35,688 bases of DNA from Pirellulales bacterium (lineage in GTDB: Bacteria > Planctomycetota > Planctomycetia > Pirellulales > Thermoguttaceae), in assembly GCA_030605745.1 (NCBI GenBank), contig JAUWHT010000153.1, forward strand, positions 1 through 35,688. The letters run 5' to 3'. Below are positions 15,492 to 22,669 of the stretch, piece after piece. Within the stretch, counting starts at the first letter, position 1. Each line of letters begins with the position of its first letter. The translations under genes were made by a program, and so were the position numbers. The notes under the pieces were generated by a model. The model had not been told where the DNA came from and made no database searches. It saw nothing but the letters and a program-made list of their open reading frames with translations.

Positions 15492-15554
15492 CAATAGCCG
15501 GGGGACAACGTCCCGCGGGCTTACCCCCGCGACGCGTTGCGCGGGCGGCTATTG
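15492..15554. repeat. Family B palindrome upstream of pstS
   Basis: A near copy of 14627-14687. Its right end (GCTATTG) abuts, and partly provides, the TTGTCG hexamer proposed as the -35 of the pstS promoter. Confidence 0.85.
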
Positions 15555-15580
15555 TCGGATGTGCCGACCTGGTGTAGAAT
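15552..15580 (+). promoter_or_regulatory. Candidate promoter of the pst operon
   Basis: TTGTCG at 15552-15557, 17-nt spacer, TAGAAT at 15575-15580, about 63 nt before the pstS start. I saw no recognisable Pho-box direct repeats upstream, so PhoB-type control cannot be shown from this sequence. Confidence 0.5.
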
Positions 15581-15642
15581 CCAACGAAGTAAGCTGACTT
15601 TTGCGTCATGAAAGGATCCCTAACAAGCGGAGGAACGTCACA

Positions 15643-16527
15643 ATGTTGAGGACGCAAAATGGTGTCTCGCTGGGAATCATTTTCACTGGGCTAGTGCTTG
15701 CGTCGGTAAGCTCGTGCAGCAGGCCTGCGGATTCCCGCAAACCTGCTGACCGGGAAAAGTACCTGACTATCAAGGGATCGGACACGATGGTTCACCTGGT
15801 CAGCACCTGGGCCGAGGTGTACATGGAAGCTCATCCTGAAGCGGAGATTTCCGTTACCGGCGGAGGTTCCGGCACCGGGATTGCCGCGCTGCTTAACGGC
15901 ACGACCGACATTTGCGCCGCGTCGCGGGAGATGAAGCAGAAGGAGGAGGATCTGGCGGCGCAGAAAGGGATCGAGCCGGTCGAGTTTACTGTGGCCCGGG
16001 ACGGTATTGCGGTGGTGGTGAACCCGGCCAACCCGATCGACGCGCTGACACTCGAACAGATCCGCAACATCTACATCGGTACCTACACCCGCTGGAACCA
16101 GGTCGGTGGTCCAGACGAGCCGATTGTTGTGCTGTCCAGGGAATCCAGCTCGGGCACGTATGTCTTCTTCCAGGAGCATGTTTTGGAGAAGAAGGATTAT
16201 CGGCAAGACGCCCTACTGATGCCGGCAACTTCAGCGATCATCCAATCGGTGTCGGCCGACAAGTGGGTGATCGGATACGTCGGCCTGGGATATGCGGTCG
16301 AGGCCGGCGAGAAGGTGAAGATATTGGGAGTCAAGGCCGACGATGAGGCGGCGGTCGTGATGCCATCCGAGGAGACAGTCGATTCGGGCCAGTACTCGAT
16401 TGCCCGACCTCTTTACCTATACACCGCGGGCGAGCCGCAGCGGCCGGTCAAGGATTTCATAGATTTCTGTCTGGGTGCGGAAGGGCAGAAAATCGTTCGG
16501 GAGACCGGTTACGTGGTAGTGCAATAG
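15643..16527 (+). CDS. pstS: Phosphate ABC transporter substrate-binding lipoprotein PstS
   Basis: A 294-residue phosphate-binding protein. The N-terminus has a lipoprotein signal with a lipobox at VSSC, so it should be membrane-anchored after cleavage. The binding-cleft motifs are typical: IKGSDTMVHL, TGGGSGTGIAALLNGTTDI and SRESSSGTYVFFQ, which contact phosphate through Ser/Thr/Arg/Asp. The ATG at 15643 has a GGAGGAA ribosome site; the frame upstream to 15601 lacks one. It is followed by pstC after a family A half element, then pstA, pstB and phoU, making a complete Pst importer set. Confidence 0.95.
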   Translation: MLRTQNGVSLGIIFTGLVLASVSSCSRPADSRKPADREKYLTIKGSDTMVHLVSTWAEVYMEAHPEAEISVTGGGSGTGIAALLNGTTDICAASREMKQKEEDLAAQKGIEPVEFTVARDGIAVVVNPANPIDALTLEQIRNIYIGTYTRWNQVGGPDEPIVVLSRESSSGTYVFFQEHVLEKKDYRQDALLMPATSAIIQSVSADKWVIGYVGLGYAVEAGEKVKILGVKADDEAAVVMPSEETVDSGQYSIARPLYLYTAGEPQRPVKDFIDFCLGAEGQKIVRETGYVVVQ

Positions 16528-16528
16528 T

Positions 16529-16558
16529 CGTTTAGCCGCCGGGCTTGCCCGGCGCGTT
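16529..16558. repeat. Family A half element between pstS and pstC
   Basis: A left arm (CGTTTAGCCGCCGGGC onward) starting one base after the pstS stop and ending 4 bases before the proposed pstC start. It replaces whatever ribosome site pstC would have had. The core GCCGGGCTTGCCCGGC can itself form a short hairpin. Confidence 0.9.
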
Positions 16559-16562
16559 TGCC

Positions 16563-17429
16563 GTGAACAATTACGAAAGAGCCATCCGGCTTCTCCTGCT
16601 CGGGGCGGCGTCGACCAGCATCCTGATCGTAATCCTGATTTTCGTTTTCCTGGGCAAAGAAGCGGCGCCCTTTGTCGTCAGGCCGGGAGTCGGCGAACTG
16701 TTCTCGACCCGCTGGGTGCCAGTTTCGTTTCAGAAAGAGTCGTTCGGAATCATCCCGCTGGTGACCGGCTCCCTGTTGATCACCGGCCTGGCGACACTGA
16801 TTACGATTCCTTTTGGGATCTGTTCAGCCGTCTACATTTCCGAAGTCGCCGCGGCGTGGGAACGAGAAATCCTCAAGCCGCTGATCGAGTTGTTGGCCGG
16901 AATCCCGTCGGTGGTCATCGGTTTTTTCGGCTTGGTTGTTTTGGCCCCGCTGGTCAAGGGGCTGTTCGGCTTGCCGACCGGGCTGATCGCCCTGACCGGG
17001 GCCCTGTTGTTGGCCCTGATGGCCCTTCCCACGGTGATCTCCATTTCGGAAGACGCGATCCGCAGCGTCCCGGCGTCGTATAAATCGGCTTCCTTAGCGT
17101 TGGGAGCCAGCAAGCTGCAAACCACCTGGAAGGTTACCGTGCCGGCTGCCTTGTCGGGGATCATCGCCGCCGTGATGCGGGGGATGGGCCGGGTGATCGG
17201 CGAGACGATGGCCGTGATGATGGTTACCGGCAACGCGGCCGTGATCACCGCCTCGCCCCTTTCCTCCGTACGCACCATGACCGCCACCATCGCCGCCGAA
17301 ATGGGAGAAGTCCCCTTCGGAAGCGAACACTACCAGGCACTGTTCTGCGTGGGGATCGTTCTGCTGCTGGCGACCTTCGGACTGAACATGGTCGCGCAAC
17401 GGGTATTGAAGAAGTATCGGATCGGATGA
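16563..17429 (+). CDS. pstC: Phosphate ABC transporter permease PstC
   Basis: A 288-residue inner-membrane permease with about six transmembrane helices. The family core is visible: LITIPFGICSAVYISEVA, LAGIPSVVIGFFGL, the coupling-helix region SASLALGASKLQTTWKVTVPAALSGI, and GRVIGETMAVMMVTGNA. It forms the phosphate channel with PstA. I propose the GTG at 16563; a TTG at 16545 in the repeat would add only repeat-encoded residues. No Shine-Dalgarno is visible because the family A half element occupies that place, so initiation may rely on coupling with pstS. The stop overlaps the pstA start (ATGA). Confidence 0.93.
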   Translation: MNNYERAIRLLLLGAASTSILIVILIFVFLGKEAAPFVVRPGVGELFSTRWVPVSFQKESFGIIPLVTGSLLITGLATLITIPFGICSAVYISEVAAAWEREILKPLIELLAGIPSVVIGFFGLVVLAPLVKGLFGLPTGLIALTGALLLALMALPTVISISEDAIRSVPASYKSASLALGASKLQTTWKVTVPAALSGIIAAVMRGMGRVIGETMAVMMVTGNAAVITASPLSSVRTMTATIAAEMGEVPFGSEHYQALFCVGIVLLLATFGLNMVAQRVLKKYRIG

Positions 17430-18280
17430 TGCGCCGCAGAATGTTCGACAATGCGATCCACTGGCTGATGCGCACCATGGCGTACTTTATCGTGCTGGTA
17501 ATCGCCTACATCATCCTCGACATCGTCTGGAACGGACTCCCGGCGATCAACTGGGAGTTCCTCACCGGTTTTCCCCGGCGGAGCGGAGCCGAGGGCGGAA
17601 TCCTTCCAGCCATTGTCGGCACCCTGTGCCTGGTGCTCGGCACGATCGCCGTGGCCATGCCGCTGGGAATGGCCAGCGCGATCTACCTCTGCGAGTATGC
17701 CGGCAAGGGACGTTTCACCCGGACTGTGCGATCGGCCATCGTGACCTTGGCAGGTGTGCCGTCGATCGTGTTCGGGCTGTTTGGGCTGGGACTGTTCGTG
17801 TTGTTCTTTCACTTTGGTGCATCCATCCTGGCTGGAAGTCTCACGTTGGCCTGCATGATCCTGCCGGTGATTATTGTCTCCAGTGAGGAAGCACTTCGAG
17901 CCGTTCCGCAGTCGTTGCGAGAGGGAAGCCTTGCATTGGGAGCCACAAAATGGCAGACTATCTACAAAAATGTGCTACCGTATTCGATCCCAGGGATGTT
18001 GACCGGCGCGATCCTGGGGATCGGGCGTGCCGCCGGAGAGACCGCCCCAATCCTGCTCACGGTGGCGGCCTTCTATCTACCAAGGTTGCCCAATTCGATC
18101 TTCGACCAGGTGATGGCGTTGCCCTACCACCTCTACGTGTTGGCCACGCAACACCCGGAAGCCGACCGGGTCCGACCGATGCAATACGGGACCGCACTGG
18201 TGCTTCTGACATTGGTGCTGGGGGTGAACTTGGTAGCGATTACGCTTCGCAGCCGCTTCAGAAAGAAATATCAATGGTAG
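17426..18280 (+). CDS. pstA: Phosphate ABC transporter permease PstA
   Basis: A 284-residue inner-membrane permease, the partner of PstC. Signatures: MPLGMASAIYLCEYA, LAGVPSIVFGLFGLGLF, EGSLALGATKWQTIYKNVLPYSIPGMLTGAILGIGRAAGETAPI and a C-terminal YRKKYQW-like basic tail. Its ATG overlaps the pstC stop by four bases, and its own stop (18278-18280) overlaps the pstB start by seven bases, so the three genes are translationally coupled. Confidence 0.94.
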   Translation: MMRRRMFDNAIHWLMRTMAYFIVLVIAYIILDIVWNGLPAINWEFLTGFPRRSGAEGGILPAIVGTLCLVLGTIAVAMPLGMASAIYLCEYAGKGRFTRTVRSAIVTLAGVPSIVFGLFGLGLFVLFFHFGASILAGSLTLACMILPVIIVSSEEALRAVPQSLREGSLALGATKWQTIYKNVLPYSIPGMLTGAILGIGRAAGETAPILLTVAAFYLPRLPNSIFDQVMALPYHLYVLATQHPEADRVRPMQYGTALVLLTLVLGVNLVAITLRSRFRKKYQW

Positions 18281-19059
18281 CCCCCGGGCGAGAACCGAGC
18301 CGCCTCGAAACCAAAGTGAAGGTCGAAGGCCTGGACTTCTGGTACGGTACGGTGCAGGCGTTGTTTGCAGTCACCATGGACATCCCCGCCCGGCAAGTTA
18401 CCGCACTGATCGGCCCGTCGGGTTGCGGAAAGTCGACCTTCCTGCGGACGCTCAACCGGATGAACGACATCATCGACGGCACACGGCTGGAAGGCAAGAT
18501 ATTCATCGACAGAGAGGATATCTACCGCAACGGGGTAGACGTGGTTGCACTGCGCAAGAAGGTCGGCATGGTGTTTCAGAAATCGAACCCGTTTCCCAAG
18601 TCGATCTTCGACAACGTGGCCTACGGGCCGCGAATCCACGGCGTGCGGGGTCAGGGCGAACTGACTGAAATCGTGGAGCGAAGCCTTGTCCGCGCGGCCC
18701 TGTGGGACGAAGTAAAGGATCGCCTTGAAATCAATGCCCTGGAGTTGTCCGGCGGTCAGCAACAACGGCTTTGTATTGCCAGGGCCTTGGCCGTGGACCC
18801 CGAAATCCTGCTGATGGACGAACCTGCTTCGGCGTTAGACCCGCGCAGCACCGCGCGAATTGAAGACCTGATCGGCGAATTACGCCGCGAGTATACGATT
18901 ATCATCGTAACCCATAACATGCAGCAAGCGGCTCGTGTCTCGAATCTCACTGCGTTTTTCTACGAAGGCCGGCTGGTCGAGTTCGGACCCACAAAGCGGA
19001 TGTTTACGGTACCCCGAGAAAAGCAGACGGAAGATTACATTACCGGACGCTTCGGTTAA
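18274..19059 (+). CDS. pstB: Phosphate ABC transporter ATP-binding protein PstB
   Basis: A 261-residue cytoplasmic ATPase that powers PstCA. Walker A GPSGCGKST is at 47-55, the Q-loop region is VGMVFQKSNPFPKS, the ABC signature is LSGGQQQR, and Walker B is ILLMDEPASALDP followed by the switch His in IVTHN. The NPFPKS segment is typical of PstB. The ATG at 18274 lies inside the 3' end of pstA; the longer frame upstream is only an overlapping reading of pstA. A family A palindromic pair separates it from phoU. Confidence 0.95.
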   Translation: MVAPGREPSRLETKVKVEGLDFWYGTVQALFAVTMDIPARQVTALIGPSGCGKSTFLRTLNRMNDIIDGTRLEGKIFIDREDIYRNGVDVVALRKKVGMVFQKSNPFPKSIFDNVAYGPRIHGVRGQGELTEIVERSLVRAALWDEVKDRLEINALELSGGQQQRLCIARALAVDPEILLMDEPASALDPRSTARIEDLIGELRREYTIIIVTHNMQQAARVSNLTAFFYEGRLVEFGPTKRMFTVPREKQTEDYITGRFG

Positions 19060-19102
19060 GGTTTGGGGTGTTAGCACTACAACGCTAAGTTTAACTGATC
19101 TA

Positions 19103-19188
19103 CCGTTTAGCCGCCGGGCTTGCCCGGCGCGTTGGCTAGTATCAATGTGCTCCAGCGCAAACGCGCCGGGCAAGCCCGGCGGCTAAAC
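19103..19188. repeat. Family A palindromic pair between pstB and phoU
   Basis: Arms 19103-19132 and 19160-19188 with the conserved spacer (GTATCAATGTGCTCCAGCGC). A copy of the 11-mer related to TACTACAACGC lies just upstream (19075-19086). As RNA it would form a long stable hairpin in the pst-phoU transcript. Confidence 0.92.
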
Positions 19189-19229
19189 GACTATTGGAAA
19201 CGCCAACAACCCCTGAAGGAGCTATTGGA

Positions 19230-19910
19230 ATGTCCGTTCATCTGAAAAGGGAAATCGACAACCTCAAAGAGAGGATCCTCTCACTCAGTGCGGTCGTCGA
19301 GGATCGAGTCCATCAGGCCGTCAAGTCGCTCGAAACGAGGGACTCGGAACTGGCGGAAAAGATCATCAACGGCGACGTCGAGATCGACCGCGAGGAAGTC
19401 GAGATAGAGGAAGATTGCCTGAAGATCCTGGCGCTGCACCAGCCCGTGGCGGTCGATTTGCGACTGATCGTGGCGGTGCTGAAGATCAACAACGACTTGG
19501 AGCGAATCGGCGACCTGGCCGTCAACATTGCCCGAAAGGCCGCGGCATTCGCCTCCCAACCGCCCATGGAAATCCCGTTCGATCTTGCCGACATGTCGGA
19601 AAAGACCCAGGCCATGCTCCGCGACAGCCTTGACTCCCTGGTTAACTTGGACACGTCGCTTGCCCGCAGGGTGTGTGCCCGGGATGACGAAGTCGACCGG
19701 ATGAAGCACGAAATCCGCCTGCAAGTCGAACAGATGATCGGCATCGAACCCAAGCACGTTACGTCCCTGCTGAAGTTGCTGGCCGCCTCGCGCAATCTCG
19801 AGCGCATCGCCGACCTTGCCACAAACATTGCCGAAGACGTGATCTACATGGTCGAGGGCAAGATCATTCGACACCGTGCTAAAGACTACGATTCGCCCAC
19901 CGGGAACTGA
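19230..19910 (+). CDS. phoU: Phosphate signalling regulator PhoU
   Basis: A 226-residue helical protein with the two tandem PhoU domains. Each holds the metal-binding signature region: VDLRLIVAVLKINNDLERIGDLAVNIA in the first and SLLKLLAASRNLERIADLATNIAEDVIYM in the second. PhoU restrains Pst transport and Pho-regulon signalling when phosphate is plentiful. The ATG at 19230 has GAAGGAG upstream; the frame extending to 19194 lies against the repeat. It is last in the pst cluster; no PhoR/PhoB pair is in the window. Confidence 0.93.
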   Translation: MSVHLKREIDNLKERILSLSAVVEDRVHQAVKSLETRDSELAEKIINGDVEIDREEVEIEEDCLKILALHQPVAVDLRLIVAVLKINNDLERIGDLAVNIARKAAAFASQPPMEIPFDLADMSEKTQAMLRDSLDSLVNLDTSLARRVCARDDEVDRMKHEIRLQVEQMIGIEPKHVTSLLKLLAASRNLERIADLATNIAEDVIYMVEGKIIRHRAKDYDSPTGN

Positions 19911-20005
19911 TAATGGCTCTTGTGCAGACGCTCGACGCGGCCACCCCGCCTTGATTTTCCCGGGACAATTTGGATATTCTTGTAATCGAGATAAGCGGGA
20001 CTGGG

Positions 20006-20064
20006 GGTTCGGGGCTCGGGACCGGAATTATCCGAGCCCCGAATCCCGAGCCCCGAATCCCGAG
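20006..20064. repeat. GGGGCTCGGG palindrome and 14-bp direct repeats before RNase D
   Basis: GTTCGGGGCTCGG (20007-20019) can pair with CCGAGCCCCGAAT (20032-20044). The sequence CGAGCCCCGAATCC is then repeated directly (20033-20046, 20047-20060). The block runs up to three bases before the RNase D start codon and leaves no Shine-Dalgarno. Confidence 0.85.
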
Positions 20065-20066
20065 CC

Positions 20067-21260
20067 ATGCAATACACGAACATTACCACCGACCGCCAGT
20101 TGCAGGACTACTGCCGGGAACTTGCCCGCAGCCGGTCCATCGCGCTGGATACCGAGTTCGTCTCGGAGCACACGTACCGGCCCGTGTTGTGCCTGGTCCA
20201 GGTGGCCGCCGTCGGACAGCCGGCAGTGATCGACGCAATGGCCGTCGATGATCTCAGGCCGTTCTGGCAGGCGATTGCCGAGCCGGGCCACGAGACGATC
20301 GTCCATGCCGGCCGTAGCGAGATGGAGTTTTGTCTTGACGCGATCGGACGGCAACCTACCGATCTGTTTGACGTGCAGATTGCCGCCGGGCTGGTGGGCA
20401 TGGAATATCCGGCTGGATATGGCGCGTTGATTACCGGGCTGCTCGGCCGGCCGTCGCCGAAACACGAAACCCGCACCGACTGGCGCCGCCGGCCGCTCTC
20501 GCAGCGGCAGATCGAGTACGCCGTCGACGACGTCCGACACCTGCACCCGATCCGCGACACCCTGCACGCGCGGCTGGAGGAACTCGGCCGGCTCGGATGG
20601 CTTCAAGAGGAAATAACCGCCTGGCAGGACGGGGTCGAGCGTGCCATGTCGCAGGACCGTTGGCGGCGGGTCTCGGGCAACTCGGGCCTGGACAGCCGTA
20701 GCCTGGCGATCGTCCGCGAACTGTGGCACTGGCGCGAGGCCGAGGCCGGACGCCGCGACAAGCCGGTCCGCCGCGTGTTGCGCGACGACCTGATCGTCGA
20801 ACTGGCCCGACGCCAAACTGCCGACGTGAAACGGATCCGTGCAGTCCGCGGACTCGAGCGGGGCGACCTCAAGCGGCGGCTGGGCGAGTTGGCCGCATGT
20901 ATCCAGCGTGCATTGGACCTGCCCGAAGAAGAGTGTCCGCAGACCGGTCCACGCCAGCGTACACCCCGGCTATCGGTCCTCGGCCAGTTCCTTTTCTCCG
21001 CCTTAGGCAGCATCTGTCGCCAGGCACAACTCGCGCCGAACCTGGTCGGCACGCCGGGCGACATCCGCGAGTTGATTGCCTATCGCACATGTACGGATGC
21101 CGGTCAGCCTCGCCGGCCGCCCAAGCTTGCCCGCGGCTGGCGGGCAGAGTTCGTCGGCCGCCTGTTCGACGACCTGCTGGCCGGCAAGACAGCCATCCGC
21201 ATCACCAACCCCACCTCAAACCACCCGCTGACGTTCGAGCCGAGCCACCCCCCAGTTTAG
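20067..21260 (+). CDS. rnd: Ribonuclease D (DEDDy 3'-5' exoribonuclease)
   Basis: A 397-residue exonuclease that trims tRNA and other RNA 3' ends. The DEDDy catalytic set falls at E. coli-like positions: Asp28 and Glu30 (LDTEF), residue 85 in HAGRSEMEF, Tyr151 and Asp155 (YAVDDVRHL). Residue 85 is Glu here where E. coli RNase D has Asp, a conservative change in a metal ligand. A C-terminal HRDC-type helical region follows (RELWHWREAEA, then DLIVELARRQ). The start at 20067 is the only ATG giving a family-like N-terminus; it lacks a ribosome site because a palindromic/direct repeat abuts it. Stand-alone gene between phoU and a leftward lipoprotein gene. Confidence 0.9.
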   Translation: MQYTNITTDRQLQDYCRELARSRSIALDTEFVSEHTYRPVLCLVQVAAVGQPAVIDAMAVDDLRPFWQAIAEPGHETIVHAGRSEMEFCLDAIGRQPTDLFDVQIAAGLVGMEYPAGYGALITGLLGRPSPKHETRTDWRRRPLSQRQIEYAVDDVRHLHPIRDTLHARLEELGRLGWLQEEITAWQDGVERAMSQDRWRRVSGNSGLDSRSLAIVRELWHWREAEAGRRDKPVRRVLRDDLIVELARRQTADVKRIRAVRGLERGDLKRRLGELAACIQRALDLPEEECPQTGPRQRTPRLSVLGQFLFSALGSICRQAQLAPNLVGTPGDIRELIAYRTCTDAGQPRRPPKLARGWRAEFVGRLFDDLLAGKTAIRITNPTSNHPLTFEPSHPPV

Positions 21261-21319
21261 ACGTAGCGACTTGCGGCGCAGCAATTTGTGTACACACCCC
21301 TCGATGGCAATATGCGCGG

Positions 21320-21410
21320 CCCGTGTAGCGGCTGGGCTTGCCCAGCGCGTTGTTTGGTGGCCAATACGCTCCCGTGCTAACGCGCTGGGCAAGCCCAGCC
21401 GCTACACGGG
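21320..21410. repeat. Family A variant with matched changes in both arms
   Basis: Perfect 32-bp arms at 21320-21351 and 21379-21410. Relative to the standard arm the sequence reads GTGTAGCGGCTGGGCTTG instead of GTTTAGCCGCCGGGCTTG, and every change is mirrored in the other arm. It lies in the gap between the convergent RNase D and DUF6655-like genes, where it could act as a bidirectional terminator-like hairpin. Confidence 0.92.
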
Positions 21411-21459
21411 TTTCCGATGAATAATCCCGCCGAGCTTGCTCGGATGCCGCCTACGAGGG

Positions 21460-22299
21460 TCATTCGCTGGCTTTGTCTCGCTGAAGCGAAAAACGCAGCC
21501 GGCGTAAATCCTCTGGCACTGCTTCGGGCTCAATGTGGTCTACTTGGATTACCCCGTCGGACGCCCCGGGCGTAGTGTTTTGCTCGGCGAGTTGTTCTTC
21601 TTGTTGTTCCGGCTCGGCGAAATAGGCCTCGTCGGCTACTGCCACGCTGTCGTCGTCTTTTTTACCGGGGATGATCAGGGGAATCGCCAGTTCATCGCCG
21701 GCGAACTTCGTGCCCCCGTAGATAGTGCCGCGTTGGAACGGCCCGGCGCCCAGGATCCAAATGTCCTTGGCCGTGCTTTCCACCGGCACAATACCCGACT
21801 GCCAGATCGGGCGGCCCGTCTTGCGGTTGTACGCGAACACGGCGATCTTGGTTACCGCACGTTGCTCGGTCTTCTTGGCCAGGGGGAGTTCCGGGATGCT
21901 GGAGGGGACCCCTGGCACGGGGATCCCTGCGGGTACTTCAGTGGCCGGCACGCCGAACAGCAGTTCGTGCCGGTCGGTGCCGACGGCCCCGGCGCGGACC
22001 TCCGCGATGTAGTCCGCCTGTTCGCGCTTATCCATCACCCGGCAGCCGCCGGCCAGCATGTGCTGCCGCAGCGAACTGACCAGGTAGGCCGAGTCGGTCA
22101 CGTGCTTCAGCGGCGTGCCGTCGAGATAGACTTTCTTACCGGCCAGCGCGCAAAGGTCGAGCCGGCTGACCGCCCGGTCCATCGCGTCGGAGATTAGCAA
22201 CTGTTCGGTGGCCGTCCGCTTGGTGTCGGACCATTTTGTGGTCCCGCAACCGGACAGCATCACACAGCAGACAAGGATTGACGGCAGGACGAATCGCAT
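21460..22299 (-). CDS. DUF6655-like lipoprotein
   Basis: A 279-residue secreted lipoprotein. The N-terminus (MRFVLPSILVCCVMLSGCGTT) is a type II signal with lipobox LSGC. The segment TKRTATEQLLISDAMDRAVSRLDLCALAGKKVYLDG resembles the planctomycete DUF6655 family as I recall it. The rest has a conserved-looking core (ADYIAEVRAGAVGTDRHELLFGVPA, FAYNRKTGRPIWQSG) and an acidic, Gln-rich tail. The family's function is unknown; the middle part resembles proteins that assemble at the outer membrane, but this is only a guess. The ATG at 22299 has GAGG upstream, and a TATAAT box lies at 22343-22338. Confidence 0.7.
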   Translation of the reverse strand: MRFVLPSILVCCVMLSGCGTTKWSDTKRTATEQLLISDAMDRAVSRLDLCALAGKKVYLDGTPLKHVTDSAYLVSSLRQHMLAGGCRVMDKREQADYIAEVRAGAVGTDRHELLFGVPATEVPAGIPVPGVPSSIPELPLAKKTEQRAVTKIAVFAYNRKTGRPIWQSGIVPVESTAKDIWILGAGPFQRGTIYGGTKFAGDELAIPLIIPGKKDDDSVAVADEAYFAEPEQQEEQLAEQNTTPGASDGVIQVDHIEPEAVPEDLRRLRFSLQRDKASE

Positions 22300-22337
22300 T
22301 GTGCGGCCTCGGGACCGGGCGGGCTGAGAAAGGCCGG

Positions 22338-22366
22338 ATTATAGCGAAAGGCGACCTCTGCCAAAA
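22338..22366 (-). promoter_or_regulatory. Candidate promoter of the DUF6655-like gene
   Basis: A perfect TATAAT on the minus strand (22343-22338). Upstream, TTTTGG at 17-nt spacing (22366-22361) or TTGGCA at 15-nt spacing could serve as the -35. Confidence 0.5.
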
Positions 22367-22412
22367 CATCTATTTTGCGGAACTGCCGACACCGGCGAAT
22401 CGACGTAAGCTA

Positions 22413-22441
22413 TTGTTATCAAGAGAGTTGCGTCATAATGA
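22413..22441 (+). promoter_or_regulatory. Candidate promoter of the RND efflux operon
   Basis: TTGTTA (22413-22418), 17-nt spacer, TAATGA (22436-22441). The leader downstream would be about 230 nt and includes two family A-type elements. Confidence 0.4.
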
Positions 22442-22446
22442 CACGA

Positions 22447-22473
22447 GTGTAGCGGCCGGGCTTGCCCGGCGCG
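22447..22473. repeat. Family A half element, GTGTAGC variant
   Basis: GTGTAGCGGCCGGGCTTG onward, an unpaired left arm mixing the GTGTAGCGG end of the 21320 variant with the standard GCCGGGC core. It lies in the efflux operon leader. Confidence 0.85.
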
Positions 22474-22574
22474 AGCATCTGGTTGCGGCTGCTTCGGCCG
22501 GAAAAAGCAGGTACAAAACCATCTTCCGCGCCCTACAATTATGGGGGTTCCTGCGCGCGTTGTCGGGGCAGGGT

Positions 22575-22630
22575 GTTTAGCCGCCGCGTCCACGCGGCGC
22601 TTTGTCACGGCGTGGACGCCGGGGCTAAAC
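22575..22630. repeat. Family A-like palindrome with a different core
   Basis: Arms GTTTAGCCGCCGCGTCCACG (22575-22594) and a near-complement ending GGGGCTAAAC (22611-22630), with two mismatches. It keeps the GTTTAGCC ends of family A but has a GCGTCCACGC core. It lies 39 nt before the adaptor gene start. Confidence 0.85.
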
Positions 22631-22669
22631 GACTACTGGCGTGGACGGCTTCTAAAATCGAGGAACATC

